Below are positions 19,627-29,550 of a stretch of 34,223 nt of DNA, piece by piece (the stretch's first letter is position 1; each line of letters starts with the position of its first letter). The notes under the pieces are model-generated. The model did not search any database, had not been told where the DNA came from, and was given only the letters and a program-made list of their open reading frames with translations. Location of the stretch: IMG/VR virus record IMGVR_UViG_3300036766_000211, positions 1-34,223 of that record. One strand, written 5' to 3'. The position numbers were made by a program, and so were the translations under genes. Origin of the DNA: a virus.

Positions 19627-22388
19627 TGCGTTTAAATGATATTAAGAATCATTTTGGTACAGGAGAAGTTAGTCCTTATCTTCTTGGTAGGACTGATCTT
19701 GCTAAATATGCTGGAGCATGTGAACAATTAACTAATTTCATAGTACGAGTTCAGGGTGGTGTATCTCGTAGACCAGGATTAAGAAAGGTTTTTGGAATTA
19801 CAATTCCTGGTCCGGGTAGATTAATTCCATTTTTTTCTTGTTCCTGTAACTCATTTGTACTTGTATTTAGTCATTTATCTCTTCAAATTTATTCTATAGC
19901 AGAAAATGCTGTAGTACAGATAATTGATACTCCATATTTATTTGATGATGATTTAGAATTATTAAAGTATGTTCGTATTGCTGATATTATGTATTTAGTT
20001 CATCCAAAATATCCGGTACAAAAATTAAGTATGCTTGCAATAGATAATTGGATATTAAAGCAACCATCTTTTTATTCACCACCCTGTACTCAACAGGATG
20101 AAGATATTTCTGGCGGAACAGTAAATTTTACAGGTTTTGGGGTAGTTGCAGGAACTGGCGGTGCTTCAATATCTTGTACTAAATATGTATTTCATAAAAG
20201 AGTTGTAGTTACTGGTGGTGGAGCTACTACACCAATTGGTAAGGTAATTACTGGTGGTACAGGTATAGCAACAATTACAGAATTATTGGGAAATCCTATA
20301 ATTAAACCATATAGTGTTCCTGGTTCTTCCGGAATAGATTATTATTATAACGAAGTCGCCGTTACAGTTACTACTGGATTTGATGTAACAACTTACTCTT
20401 CTTGGACACTGGATGCTGTTGCTCAAACAACTTCTGTAATTACAGTATTTAGGGATCATTTAGGAGATTTAACTATAACATTTAGTGCAGCATTATTTAT
20501 TGCTGGTGATGTTAATAAGCAAATTGTTGCTGGTACTGGTATAGCAAATATAATTGGATTAACAGGAACTACTTCTGTAGATGCTATAACGGGTGCAACA
20601 CTATATCCAACAGCTATTGTTACTATATTGGATGATTTTGATCAAACTAGCTATTTATTTGGTCTTTGGTTTTTAAGAGGTAGTCCTAATTCTTATTTTT
20701 CACCTGGAAAATTAGATATTACTACATATAGTCCTGATAAAGCATGGTTTGGAGATACTAGATTTGGTGTAGGTAGTCAAGTTTCTGTAAGAAGTACAAC
20801 AAAACATCCAACAGATTATTCATTTCAAGAAGTTAATGCAGCAGGATCAAATTATGTTCATGTATTTTATACAGGAGGACTTACCGATACATTTAGAATG
20901 TCAGATAAAAACAGATATGTTTCTTTTGCAGGTGGATATGGTCAAATAATAGATGTAATTGATAAGGATACTGTCACAATAAAAATATTATCACCTGTTT
21001 CACAATCAGAACCAGATGCTCATGGTACATTAGTGATTGCTCCTGGATTTCCTGGTTCGTGGTTTTTGGATGATATAGCTTTTTCTATTCGTAATGGATT
21101 TCCTACATCTATTACATTTTTTCAAGATCGTTTATGGTTAGCAGGTACTGTACAAAATCCACAAACAATTTGGGTTAGTCAAGTGGATGATTTTGAGAAT
21201 TTTGCTAAAGGTGTGTTGGATGATGATGGTATAGAAGTAACAATTGCTTCTGGAGAAGTTGATAAAATTATTTGGATGAATCCATTTTTAGGTAATGTTA
21301 TTTTAGGGACATTTAGGGGAGAACATATTTTAAGTGGTGTTGGTTTAGCAACAGTTGGTACTAGTAATTCTGCAATTACTCCATCTAATATTACTATTGC
21401 AAGTCAATCATCTTATGGGGCAACTACTATTCAACCTATTGTTATTCAAGAGGTTTTATTTTATGTGCAACGATCGCAATTTAATGTGTATCAATTAGAA
21501 TTTAATATTCAAACTGCATCATTTGGAAGTAAGGATTTAAATATTCTTAGTAATCTTATAACAGAGACACCTTTTATTGAAATGGCATATCAACAAAATC
21601 CATATAAGATTGTGTGGTTCTTAGCAGCAGATACAACCTTAATTAGTGGAGTTCATGTTGGAAAAAATCTTATTGGTTTAACCTATGATAGAGAACAAGA
21701 TGTATTTGCTTGGCATCGTCATTTTACTGGTGTTGATCAAGATGATTCTTTTGTCAGTATGTGCTGTGTTCCTAATATGAAAGATGGTTTTCTTAATGAT
21801 GAAATGTATTTTATAACTAAGAGAACTTTAAGTGGTGATCCTACATATTTACTTGAAGTTATGGATAATGCTTTATATGTTGATTATGCTTCAAGAATTA
21901 TTTTTGTCCCTGCTCAAGATCATATTGCTGAAGTTGATATAATCTATTTAGCAGATATTGATGGATTAACATATTTTAATGCAAATGGCGCTTTATTGCC
22001 ACCAATTCAAATAGCTACAGGAGATTATAATTTTCCATCAGGATTTGAAGCAGATGATATTCAGTTTGGCTTAAATTATATTTCTACTCTTTTAACTGTA
22101 CGTCCAGAAATTCGTGGAGCAGGAAACTCTGTTCAAGGATTGTTAAAGAGATGGAATAATCTTTGGGTTAGGGTGTATAAGAGTTTAGGGGTTAAAATCA
22201 ATAATCAATTTATTCCTAATAGAAAACCAGAAAGTTTAATTACTCAGGGAGTGCCGCTTTTTACTGGTGATGAAAATATTACAAATCTTGGTAATGACAG
22301 AGATGGAAGAATTTTAATAACACAAGAAAATCCATTACCTGCAAATATTATTGCATTATTTGGTCAAATTTCTGTTGGAGAAAATTAA
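19626..22388 (+). CDS. Tail tubular protein B-like (gp12-type nozzle) (920 aa)
   Basis: The N-terminus has FGTGEVSPYLLGRTDLAKYA, then CEQLTNFIVRVQGGVSRRPG, the classic 'F.AGE.SP.L.GR.DL.KY......NF.....GG...RPG' signature. Later come SITFFQDRLWLAG and WVSQVDDFENF, typical of this family. At 920 residues it is longer than T7 gp12 (794), consistent with extra beta insertions around residues 180-340, which are Thr/Gly-rich. It forms the tail nozzle through which DNA leaves. Confidence 0.92.
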   Translation: MRLNDIKNHFGTGEVSPYLLGRTDLAKYAGACEQLTNFIVRVQGGVSRRPGLRKVFGITIPGPGRLIPFFSCSCNSFVLVFSHLSLQIYSIAENAVVQIIDTPYLFDDDLELLKYVRIADIMYLVHPKYPVQKLSMLAIDNWILKQPSFYSPPCTQQDEDISGGTVNFTGFGVVAGTGGASISCTKYVFHKRVVVTGGGATTPIGKVITGGTGIATITELLGNPIIKPYSVPGSSGIDYYYNEVAVTVTTGFDVTTYSSWTLDAVAQTTSVITVFRDHLGDLTITFSAALFIAGDVNKQIVAGTGIANIIGLTGTTSVDAITGATLYPTAIVTILDDFDQTSYLFGLWFLRGSPNSYFSPGKLDITTYSPDKAWFGDTRFGVGSQVSVRSTTKHPTDYSFQEVNAAGSNYVHVFYTGGLTDTFRMSDKNRYVSFAGGYGQIIDVIDKDTVTIKILSPVSQSEPDAHGTLVIAPGFPGSWFLDDIAFSIRNGFPTSITFFQDRLWLAGTVQNPQTIWVSQVDDFENFAKGVLDDDGIEVTIASGEVDKIIWMNPFLGNVILGTFRGEHILSGVGLATVGTSNSAITPSNITIASQSSYGATTIQPIVIQEVLFYVQRSQFNVYQLEFNIQTASFGSKDLNILSNLITETPFIEMAYQQNPYKIVWFLAADTTLISGVHVGKNLIGLTYDREQDVFAWHRHFTGVDQDDSFVSMCCVPNMKDGFLNDEMYFITKRTLSGDPTYLLEVMDNALYVDYASRIIFVPAQDHIAEVDIIYLADIDGLTYFNANGALLPPIQIATGDYNFPSGFEADDIQFGLNYISTLLTVRPEIRGAGNSVQGLLKRWNNLWVRVYKSLGVKINNQFIPNRKPESLITQGVPLFTGDENITNLGNDRDGRILITQENPLPANIIALFGQISVGEN

Positions 22389-22816
22389 TGATAAAGATTA
22401 GAGAATATCAGAAAGGTGATATTTTTAAACTCTACATTGATAATGTGGAAAAAAGTATGTTACAGTTTATTAATGAAAAACAACTTATTGATAATATCGC
22501 TTTTACTGGAATAGATGGAATTAGCAGAGTAGTTGGCTGTGGTGGAGTTATATTAATGTGGCCAGGTGTTTATGAATCTTGGATTGCTTTAGATGAAAAT
22601 AGAAAAAAAGAGCACATATCCATTTTAAAAATGTTAAAACAAATTCTTGATGGATTGCCAAATATTGTTAGAATTCAGGCACATGTTTCTGTTAATATTC
22701 CTAATCATGAAAAATTTATGAAGTTTTTGGGTTTTGAAAAGGAGGCAATTTTGAAATTATTCTTTCCTAATAGAGATGATGGGGTTTTGTATAGGAGATT
22801 ATATGATACTGCATGA
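22388..22816 (+). CDS. GNAT-like acetyltransferase-fold protein (142 aa)
   Basis: Small alpha/beta protein with IREYQKGDIFKLY at the start, a central VVGCGGVILMWPGVYESWIAL strand region, and IPNHEKFMKFLGFEKEAIL near residues 103-121. This matches the C-terminal end of GNAT folds ('N....F..LGF..E'). Related proteins sit between tail tubular protein B and the internal virion proteins in T7-like phages (gp13 position). It may be a virion assembly factor that kept the fold; the acetyl-CoA loop is not clear-cut, so catalysis is uncertain. Confidence 0.7.
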   Translation: MIKIREYQKGDIFKLYIDNVEKSMLQFINEKQLIDNIAFTGIDGISRVVGCGGVILMWPGVYESWIALDENRKKEHISILKMLKQILDGLPNIVRIQAHVSVNIPNHEKFMKFLGFEKEAILKLFFPNRDDGVLYRRLYDTA

Positions 22817-22817
22817 T

Positions 22818-23348
22818 ATGGAGTTTAAGTGGGAAAATCATTGTTATTTTACAGGGATTGAAGAAACAGTTGCAATTATTGCTGCTATTGCTGCTGTTGC
22901 AGGTACAGCCGTTTCTGCATCTGCGGCAGCACAAGCAGGAGAACAACAAAAGAAATCTGCTGATTATCAGAGTAAAGTTTTAGCACAACGAGCACTAGAA
23001 GCACAGCAAGAAGCAGGATTAGCAGCGGCAGCACAAGATACTCAAGCCACTAGAATTATTTCATCTATTCGTGCATCAGCGGCAGCATCTGGAGTTGATG
23101 TTGCATCTGGTTCACCTTTAGTTGTTAAAGATACTTCATCAGAGCAAGCACAATTAAATGAAATGTACACAAGATACGCAGGAAATCTGCAAGCCTCTGG
23201 TTTTGCTGCTCAAAGTGCATTAACTGAATGGGGTGGAAAAAATGCACGTACAGCAGGATATATTACAGCAGGTGGTGATGTAGTTAATGGTATTGGTGGA
23301 TTAGGTCGTCTTGCTTTAGATAATCCTAAGACATTTCATCTTAATTAG
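22818..23348 (+). CDS. Internal virion protein B-like (gp14-type) (176 aa)
   Basis: The core (AIIAAIAAVAGTAVSASAAA, then a Gln/Ala-rich helix and IRASAAASGVDVASGSPLVV) is characteristic of podophage ejection proteins of gp14 type: an Ala-rich hydrophobic N-terminus followed by long helices. I took ATG at 22818, just after the GNAT stop. In-frame ATGs inside the GNAT gene would add up to 14 residues, and the real start might also be later, at a non-ATG codon just before the hydrophobic segment. It is expected to leave the head with the DNA and help build the trans-envelope channel. Confidence 0.75.
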   Translation: MEFKWENHCYFTGIEETVAIIAAIAAVAGTAVSASAAAQAGEQQKKSADYQSKVLAQRALEAQQEAGLAAAAQDTQATRIISSIRASAAASGVDVASGSPLVVKDTSSEQAQLNEMYTRYAGNLQASGFAAQSALTEWGGKNARTAGYITAGGDVVNGIGGLGRLALDNPKTFHLN

Positions 23349-23355
23349 GTAGTTT

Positions 23356-24726
23356 ATGCCACAAGAACAACAAATTCAAATACAACCTCAGCAATTTGGG
23401 ATTAGAGTTCCAGATGTTCCTATTAATCCTGAATATGCTGCTGCATCTAATTTAGGTAAAGATATAACCCAACAATCCGTTGAACTTGGCATATTATTTC
23501 ATAAACATGAACAAATGATTCAAGATCATCAAGCAGTTAATAAATATTTTGAAGAACATAACAAATTACTTAGCGCAGTTGCTAATACACATGATTTTAA
23601 CGAAAAAAAGAAATTATATTCTGAAGGTGTTCAAAATATTTATGGAGAAATTAATCAGCAATATCCAGATTTATCACCAGAAGGACAAGATAAGATTTAT
23701 AAGTATGGTGAAAGAAATGCGCGAGTTACTGAAGTACAATTGCTTAAGCAACAAGAAACATATAATAAAAATAGTCTTGATTTTACAATTAAAAATAGTA
23801 TAGAACAAGCATCAGTTGCAAGTTCTAATGATGAAAGAAATATGATACTTGGTAATGGAATTGATGTAATTAAATTAGCAGAAGCAAATGGTATAATTAC
23901 ATCCGCAGAATCTAAATTTCAACAATTTCATTTATTTCATGAAACTAGTTTAGCTGACTGGAATTCTTTAATAGATAAGCATCCTGAAATTGCAATACAA
24001 ATACCTAGAGATAAAATAGCCATTACGGATAAGGAACATAGAGAAGGTGTCAATCAGGCAGTAGCAAAAGTACATCAACAAGATACAATTGCTAAATTAG
24101 AATATGAACATAATCGAACTAATGCTTTATTAATTGCATTATCTAATCCAGATAGAATAAATGATGATAATGTAGGTAAATATTTAACTGCTGATGAAAT
24201 AAGGGCAGCACAAGGACATAGACCAACAAATGATCCTTTAAGAAATAGTTTAATGAGTCAATTAGATAATACCCATTGGCAAGATAAGCGAGTTCTTGAT
24301 AGATGGGCAGTTGATAATTTGTATGATCCTCATTTACATTCTACAGATACACAACAATTACATGCTAAATACCAAGAAATTTTAAAAGGTTTGGATGATC
24401 CTCAAATAGTAAATGGAGATAATCTTTATTTTAGTCTTAAAGATTATGCAATTAAGAAAGGTGGAATGTTAATGATGACTCCTAGTTTAGAAAGATCACA
24501 AACATTAAACTTATTAGATATGTCAAGAAAAGATATGCAACATACAAAAAGTATAGAAGAACAAAATAGATCATATCAAGAATATACACAGCAAATTGAT
24601 AAACTCTATGAAGGTAAGAATACTAAAATATTTAATAGCAATACTCCTGTTGATTCTTATGTTGGCAATCTTGATTTAGAAGATGGCGGATTGCCAGATA
24701 ATGAACCAACAGAGAAAGATGAATAG
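23356..24726 (+). CDS. Internal virion protein C-like (gp15 position) (456 aa)
   Basis: A long, helical, Gln/Asn/Lys/Glu-rich protein with no Cys until late, if any, and no membrane segment. It begins MPQEQQIQIQPQQFGIRVPD ('F....PDVPIN..YA....GK'), which is seen in podophage internal virion proteins, and shows repeated amphipathic helices with heptad character. It lies between the gp14-like and gp16-like genes, the gp15 slot. Assignment rests on order and composition as much as on motif. Confidence 0.65.
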   Translation: MPQEQQIQIQPQQFGIRVPDVPINPEYAAASNLGKDITQQSVELGILFHKHEQMIQDHQAVNKYFEEHNKLLSAVANTHDFNEKKKLYSEGVQNIYGEINQQYPDLSPEGQDKIYKYGERNARVTEVQLLKQQETYNKNSLDFTIKNSIEQASVASSNDERNMILGNGIDVIKLAEANGIITSAESKFQQFHLFHETSLADWNSLIDKHPEIAIQIPRDKIAITDKEHREGVNQAVAKVHQQDTIAKLEYEHNRTNALLIALSNPDRINDDNVGKYLTADEIRAAQGHRPTNDPLRNSLMSQLDNTHWQDKRVLDRWAVDNLYDPHLHSTDTQQLHAKYQEILKGLDDPQIVNGDNLYFSLKDYAIKKGGMLMMTPSLERSQTLNLLDMSRKDMQHTKSIEEQNRSYQEYTQQIDKLYEGKNTKIFNSNTPVDSYVGNLDLEDGGLPDNEPTEKDE

Positions 24727-27567
24727 ATGGGTAATCCGGTAGATCAGCATTATCTTGATCGTATGATAAAAAAAGATAAAGTATTTCAGAATATTCATAA
24801 AATTAATCAAATGGAGCCAGGAAAACGATCTAAATATCTTAAACAGCATAATTTAACTGAAGATTTGTTAAGACAGTCTGTTGAAGGTAAAGAACCGGCA
24901 CTAGAACAGTCATTTATTTCTAGTCCTTGGTTTGCTGCCATGATACCTATTATATTATCTGCTCCAATACCGATGATTTCGTCTATGTTATTTGGCAAGG
25001 GTGCAGGTGCATTAGCAGGATTAGCAGGTGCTGGTCCAATTACACAAGAAGTTGCAGAATTTTTAGGTAATTTAATTTCTGTTGGTTCTGGTAATCCATC
25101 TGCTGAAGCACAGATATTAAAAAAGTATGGTGCTGAAGAAGGTCCAAAGATACTTGCTAAATTTCAAGAGATAATGGCAGGTAATACTGAAGAAAAAATA
25201 GGTATTTTAGAAAAAATTACTAATCCTGAAGTTGCCTCTACTGTAGAAAAAACTGGAGAAGCAGTTGCAAAACTATCTTCAGAAATCGAGTCTAAAATTG
25301 CTGGTTTATTTACAGGATTTGATGATTCCGCTTTACGTACAGCAAAAGGATTTGTTTCTAAATCTATGATGGGAGATTTACAACTTGCTCAGAAAACTAG
25401 AGCGAATGATTTAAGTAAATTACTAACTATGTATAAAGAACATCCAGAAGCACAAGAACATATTGCAGAATTAATTTCTGATGAATTTGTCAAATATATG
25501 GAATTAATGACACAAAGAGTTGCTTCTGGTGTAGATAAAAATGGTAAAACTCTCTATAAGGTTGTTAAACAAGAATGGACAGATGAATCATTAGATTTGC
25601 TAAAGAAATACATTATGAAAAATGATGCTATTCCGGTGTTAGACAATTTAGTCAATGGCTCAACTAGTGGTATTGCTGGAATTTTAGGTAATGAAAAAGG
25701 TGCAGTAGATATGCGTCTCTTAACTCTAGCCAAGTCTTTATTATCTACTAAAAATATTTATAAGGCAGAAGCAAATGCTTTACTGATGGATCCAAGTATT
25801 TCAGGAAGAAAAGCACTTACAGATTTAATGTATTTACCATTTCAACGTCTTACTCAGTCAATTGCTCTTGCTGCTGAACACAGATCACTTGATGCAGGAC
25901 AAATGTTATTTGTTTCTGCTATGAGAGCATTAAAAGAATCATTTCCAGAAGCAGTAAGATTAGCAAAAGCTACATTTAAATCAGGTATGCCAGAATTTGA
26001 GGTTCAATTAGAAAAAGAATTAGAGACTGTAGGTAAAATGCACCCAGAAGTATCTAAAAAAGTAAAACAAGCATTAACCTATGGTTTAGATGCTTATGAT
26101 AAAACGCCTATTGGTTTATCACAAAATTATTTAGCTTCTGCAATGACATTTGGTAGCAGAAGTATTAGATCAGCAGATCAATTAGCTAAAACTATGGCTT
26201 ATAGATCAAGTTTATTTATGTTTGCTTATCATCATGCTTTACAGGAAGTAGAGGGTTTACAATTAAAAGGAATGGAGAGATTTCAAATAGCAGAAGAATT
26301 AGCTAAAGAATATATGGCTAATCCTCCTGACTGGTTGTTAAGTGCTCAAGTTGAAGATATGTTTAAATCTACTTTTACTGATTCAAATGCTGTGATTAAA
26401 GCATTTAATGCAGCAGCAATTCATGTTCCACAATTAAGAATTATGTTTCCATTTTTTAATACACCTATTAACTTGTATAGACATGGATTAGAAATGACAC
26501 CAGCTGGTTTAGGAATGTCTTTATTAGATGAACCTGGTTTAGAGAGAAATACTACTTTAGTAAAATCCGTATTAGGTTCTATTTTTGCTATCTATATTGC
26601 ACATGAAGTGCAACAAGGAAATATTACAGGAGGTCATCAACAGAATCCAAATAATAATTATAAAATTCATGGTTGGGGTTATAGACATTTGGGTCCATTT
26701 GGAACTTATTTAGCATTAATTGCTGATGCTGCTCAATATTACACAAATGCTAAACCACAAGATCAAAATGTATTAGCAGATGCTATTGGTAGAGCATCAC
26801 TTCAGTCTATAAATCATGCTCCTATGATGAATGAGATTACTAATTTTGTTAAAGCATATACTTCTGTCGGCGATAAAGGTGGATGGAAAATATTTGAAAA
26901 TTACATGGGTCAAAAAGCATCTGAATTTATTCCAGCACCAGTCAAAATTGCTGCTGATGTACTTGATCCTGTGTATCGTGAAACACAATCAGCATTAGAT
27001 GTTGTTAAAAGTAATCTTCCTTATTACTCAAAAACATTACCTCCATATAGGCATTGGGATGGTACACCACAATATTTACCACCTGGTGTAAATGCAAATG
27101 ATACTCCGCCAGATGTATTTAGTATATTAATGAATAAACTTAGTCCTATAGGTACAGGACATATAGAGGAAATGGATAATGTGGATAAAACACTAGGTCA
27201 ATTAGGTATTAAATTTAATAGACCACCAGATCATATTAAAATTGCTGGTCAAATTATACCAATTGATCCTAATTTAAGAGACTTGTGGTCAACTACATCT
27301 GGAGAAGGACAAAGAGAAGCATTTGATAGTTTAATAAATAGTGATAATTTTCAAAACTTTCCAGAACATCAAACAGATATGATAAAGGTAACACATGCCC
27401 AATTTTATTTAAAAGGTAAAGCAGCAGTTCAACAATATATTACCAACATAGCATCTAATCCAGAAGATTTGGGTAAACCTTATATTCCTGGTGAAACCAA
27501 TCCAACACCAGAAACTAGCGAACCTACACAATCAGAACCTAAATTAGAATTGGGAGGAGGACAGTAG
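24727..27567 (+). CDS. Internal virion protein D-like large ejection protein (946 aa)
   Basis: A large helical protein in the gp16 position; the ATG directly follows the preceding stop. Residues about 68-110 (WFAAMIPIILSAPIPMISSM, then LFGKGAGALAGLAG) are hydrophobic and Gly/Ala-rich, suited to membrane insertion; a second hydrophobic stretch is near residue 620 (SVLGSIFAIYIAHEV). Unlike T7 gp16 (1318 aa) I see no lytic transglycosylase motif at the N-terminus, and the protein is shorter. It ends in a Pro/Thr/Glu-rich tail. Expected role: ejected with DNA to form the envelope channel. Confidence 0.75.
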   Translation: MGNPVDQHYLDRMIKKDKVFQNIHKINQMEPGKRSKYLKQHNLTEDLLRQSVEGKEPALEQSFISSPWFAAMIPIILSAPIPMISSMLFGKGAGALAGLAGAGPITQEVAEFLGNLISVGSGNPSAEAQILKKYGAEEGPKILAKFQEIMAGNTEEKIGILEKITNPEVASTVEKTGEAVAKLSSEIESKIAGLFTGFDDSALRTAKGFVSKSMMGDLQLAQKTRANDLSKLLTMYKEHPEAQEHIAELISDEFVKYMELMTQRVASGVDKNGKTLYKVVKQEWTDESLDLLKKYIMKNDAIPVLDNLVNGSTSGIAGILGNEKGAVDMRLLTLAKSLLSTKNIYKAEANALLMDPSISGRKALTDLMYLPFQRLTQSIALAAEHRSLDAGQMLFVSAMRALKESFPEAVRLAKATFKSGMPEFEVQLEKELETVGKMHPEVSKKVKQALTYGLDAYDKTPIGLSQNYLASAMTFGSRSIRSADQLAKTMAYRSSLFMFAYHHALQEVEGLQLKGMERFQIAEELAKEYMANPPDWLLSAQVEDMFKSTFTDSNAVIKAFNAAAIHVPQLRIMFPFFNTPINLYRHGLEMTPAGLGMSLLDEPGLERNTTLVKSVLGSIFAIYIAHEVQQGNITGGHQQNPNNNYKIHGWGYRHLGPFGTYLALIADAAQYYTNAKPQDQNVLADAIGRASLQSINHAPMMNEITNFVKAYTSVGDKGGWKIFENYMGQKASEFIPAPVKIAADVLDPVYRETQSALDVVKSNLPYYSKTLPPYRHWDGTPQYLPPGVNANDTPPDVFSILMNKLSPIGTGHIEEMDNVDKTLGQLGIKFNRPPDHIKIAGQIIPIDPNLRDLWSTTSGEGQREAFDSLINSDNFQNFPEHQTDMIKVTHAQFYLKGKAAVQQYITNIASNPEDLGKPYIPGETNPTPETSEPTQSEPKLELGGGQ

Positions 27568-28115
27568 TGCCTGTTTCTACACTACCATCTGTAATTGCAT
27601 TTTCAACTAATGGCACTCAACAGGATTTTACTTTTCCTTATTATGTTGTAAAAAATACAGATATTTCAATTTATAATTATATTAATGCTGGAAATATTTT
27701 TCATTATGCTTTAGGAACAGATTTTACTATAACAACTACTCCTGATGGTTATGGTGCTTTTCCATATGGTTTAATTGTTCATTTTGGCACTGCACCGGCA
27801 AGTAGTGGTACTTTAGCTATTATAAGGAAAACACAATTAACTCAATTAACTCAATATGTAAATAATGATCCATTTCCAGCAGATACAATCAATCATGCTT
27901 TAGATAAACTTGCACTTGCTATTCAAGATATGTCACCTACATTTAATGATACTGCTTTTAAAGGTGCTCTTTTTGCACCACCAACAACAGGACAACATTA
28001 TCAGGGTTCCTGGTATAAAAATTTACTTCCTGTAGTTGGTGGCTATTACGGTTGGATTTGTACTGCTTCAGGAACTCCTGGCACTTGGCACCCATTTGGT
28101 TTGATTGTGACATAA
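27567..28115 (+). CDS. Tail fibre adaptor: T7 gp17 N-terminal domain only (182 aa)
   Basis: The start is GTG at 27567, overlapping the previous TAG, with GGAGGAGGACA upstream. Residues 1-115 match the T7-type fibre N-terminal domain (TNGTQQDFTFPYYVVKNTDI, TDFTITTT, ADTINHALDKLALAIQD), which docks a fibre or spike to the tail. The end (YQGSWYKNLLPVVGGYYGWI, then GTPGTWHPFGLI) is a cap motif often seen in tailspike proteins. No receptor-binding body follows in the chain, so it is probably an adaptor onto which a separately encoded fibre binds. Confidence 0.8.
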   Translation: MPVSTLPSVIAFSTNGTQQDFTFPYYVVKNTDISIYNYINAGNIFHYALGTDFTITTTPDGYGAFPYGLIVHFGTAPASSGTLAIIRKTQLTQLTQYVNNDPFPADTINHALDKLALAIQDMSPTFNDTAFKGALFAPPTTGQHYQGSWYKNLLPVVGGYYGWICTASGTPGTWHPFGLIVT

Positions 28116-28477
28116 TGTCAAAAGAACAAGATTATTCCGGAGGTAATAATTATATTCGTATGTTAGTACAGGGTGGTTCTTTACTTGTACTAATTTTAGT
28201 TCTTTATGGTGGATATGATTTAGGAAAAATGGCATTAAATATGATTGAACCTTATTTAGAAAGAGTTACTGCTTCTGTAGAAAAATTAAATACCACTATG
28301 GTTATGCACTCAACAGAAACAAGAGAAAATCAAATAAGATTAATGGATAGTAATATTGAAGATTCAAAACAAAGAGACAAATTGATAGATATTCAATCAG
28401 GTATTTATGATATACTTAAAAGTAGTGAAGTAGTTATTCATAAATTTGAAGAAAAACCACTAAAACACCATGATTAA
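28115..28477 (+). CDS. Holin-like or spanin-like membrane protein (120 aa)
   Basis: ATG at 28115 shares a base with the previous stop (TAATG). Residues about 17-36 (LVQGGSLLVLILVLYGGYDL) form one transmembrane helix, followed by a long polar coiled-coil-like region to the end (YLERVTASVEKLNTTM, then IRLMDSNIEDSKQRDK). It overlaps the endolysin-like gene by eight bases. One helix plus a coiled coil suits an inner-membrane spanin or an XhlA-like holin. Its role in lysis is inferred from the neighbour. Confidence 0.6.
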   Translation: MSKEQDYSGGNNYIRMLVQGGSLLVLILVLYGGYDLGKMALNMIEPYLERVTASVEKLNTTMVMHSTETRENQIRLMDSNIEDSKQRDKLIDIQSGIYDILKSSEVVIHKFEEKPLKHHD

Positions 28478-28865
28478 TTGGCTTGAAGAAAGACCTAAGA
28501 TTTTAGAGCAATCTTTACTTCATGGTGTTGATCCATTTTTAATAGCAGCTATTAGGCATTCAGAAAATGGTGGTCCTGGTAAAGAATTTGGTATTTTAAG
28601 TAAAGATGCACCAGATTATGATAAGCAATTACAAGTTTGTTGTGCTACTATACGAAATAAGTTTATTGAATCTGCAATCATATTTATTAATAAATCCTAT
28701 TCTTATGGTATTCGTGCTTGCTATACTCAATATTTTATTGAACGATTACAAAGAACTTATTGTCCAGTTGGAGTAAATAATGATCTTACAGGACTTAACA
28801 AAAGTTGGTTGGCAAATGTAACAGAAGCCTACGGAAAATTCTGTAGGCTAGGGAGGATTGAATGA
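28470..28865 (+). CDS. Endolysin: lysozyme/transglycosylase-like (131 aa)
   Basis: The product contains GVDPFLIAAIRHSENGGPGK and EFGIL near residues 19-43, with a candidate catalytic Glu in SENGG or KEFG; then a helix with YDKQLQVCCATIRN and the end TYCPVGVNNDLTGLNKSWLA. The pattern 'G.DP.LI.AIR..E.G..GKEFGI...Y..QL....TIR....RYCP.G..ND..GLN..W' is familiar from short phage muralytic enzymes of the SLT/lysozyme-like fold. No signal peptide, so it would need the holin. Substrate: peptidoglycan glycan strands. Confidence 0.7.
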   Translation: MINWLEERPKILEQSLLHGVDPFLIAAIRHSENGGPGKEFGILSKDAPDYDKQLQVCCATIRNKFIESAIIFINKSYSYGIRACYTQYFIERLQRTYCPVGVNNDLTGLNKSWLANVTEAYGKFCRLGRIE

Positions 28866-29287
28866 GAAAATTGCTTGTAATTTTATGCTTATTATTTGCA
28901 TCTATCGCACCATCTTTTGCTGCTGAAGCAGTACCTATTGTGCATAGTACATCATATGAACATGACCATGTTCTTACTACAGATCCAAGTAAAGCACTAT
29001 ATTGGCTAACTGTCACTTGGAATACTCAGGCATTGCGTTGGTTAATTATTTATGATGCAACTACAGTTCCTGGCGATGGTGCTCTTTCAACTTCACTTGT
29101 ACTTTATTGTGCAGTTGCTTCATTAGCAACCGATCCTACACAGTCAAGCAAGTCATTTGATTGGACTAATCATCCACTTCTACATGGATTAAATGGCATG
29201 GTGGTAGTTATTTCTACTTCTGCATCTGGTTGTACTGCAAAAACAGCAGATGGAAATAATGATTGGATTACTGCTGGGGTTAATTAG
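28862..29287 (+). CDS. Exported protein of unknown function (141 aa)
   Basis: ATG at 28862 overlaps the endolysin stop (ATGA), with GGGAGG upstream. Residues 1-20 form a textbook Sec signal peptide (MRKLLVILCLLFASIAPSFA, cleavage after SFA). The mature part is beta-rich, with two Cys (near residues 83 and 122) that could form a disulfide after export. It is Thr/Ser-rich and contains WLTVTWNTQALRWLIIYDAT and GLNGMVVVISTSA. It may be periplasmic or surface-exposed. Unusual for a phage late gene; the family is not recognised. Confidence 0.7.
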   Translation: MRKLLVILCLLFASIAPSFAAEAVPIVHSTSYEHDHVLTTDPSKALYWLTVTWNTQALRWLIIYDATTVPGDGALSTSLVLYCAVASLATDPTQSSKSFDWTNHPLLHGLNGMVVVISTSASGCTAKTADGNNDWITAGVN

Positions 29288-29537
29288 TCTATTATTTGTT
29301 GATGTTGCTTATGGACAAATAACTAATTGTAGTGTTGGTCCAATGCGGTTTCCTTCAGATATGAATGAATGTAATAATTTATCACTTGCTTGTTCTATAA
29401 ATGCCAATTGTCCAGCAGGATTTAAATGTGGTCCAGCTTATACACCAACAGCGGTTGCATGTGATGTAGATGGTGATTGTTCTAGTGGATTTCATTGTAG
29501 TAAAACATTAACACCTACACCAACGCCAAAATTGTAG
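29250..29537 (+). CDS. Exported small cysteine-rich protein (95 aa)
   Basis: Start at ATG 29250 or 29259 (three codons later); neither has a good ribosome binding site, and the frame overlaps the preceding gene by 38 bases. The hydrophobic start (MIGLLLGLISLLFVDVAYG) is a signal peptide. The mature part has eight Cys in C-x(n)-C pairs, including CDVDGDCSSGFHC near residues 71-83, and ends in a TPTPTP tail. The same CxVDGDC motif recurs in the large neighbour. Disulfide-bonded and exported by inference; no function known. Confidence 0.6.
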   Translation: MEIMIGLLLGLISLLFVDVAYGQITNCSVGPMRFPSDMNECNNLSLACSINANCPAGFKCGPAYTPTAVACDVDGDCSSGFHCSKTLTPTPTPKL

Positions 29538-29550
29538 GAGGAGGAGGAGC

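Noticed and set aside
28862-29537. One gene split by a frameshift (28862 and 29250 frames)
   Set aside because: Each frame begins with its own signal peptide and the overlap is only 38 bases, so two separate genes are more likely.
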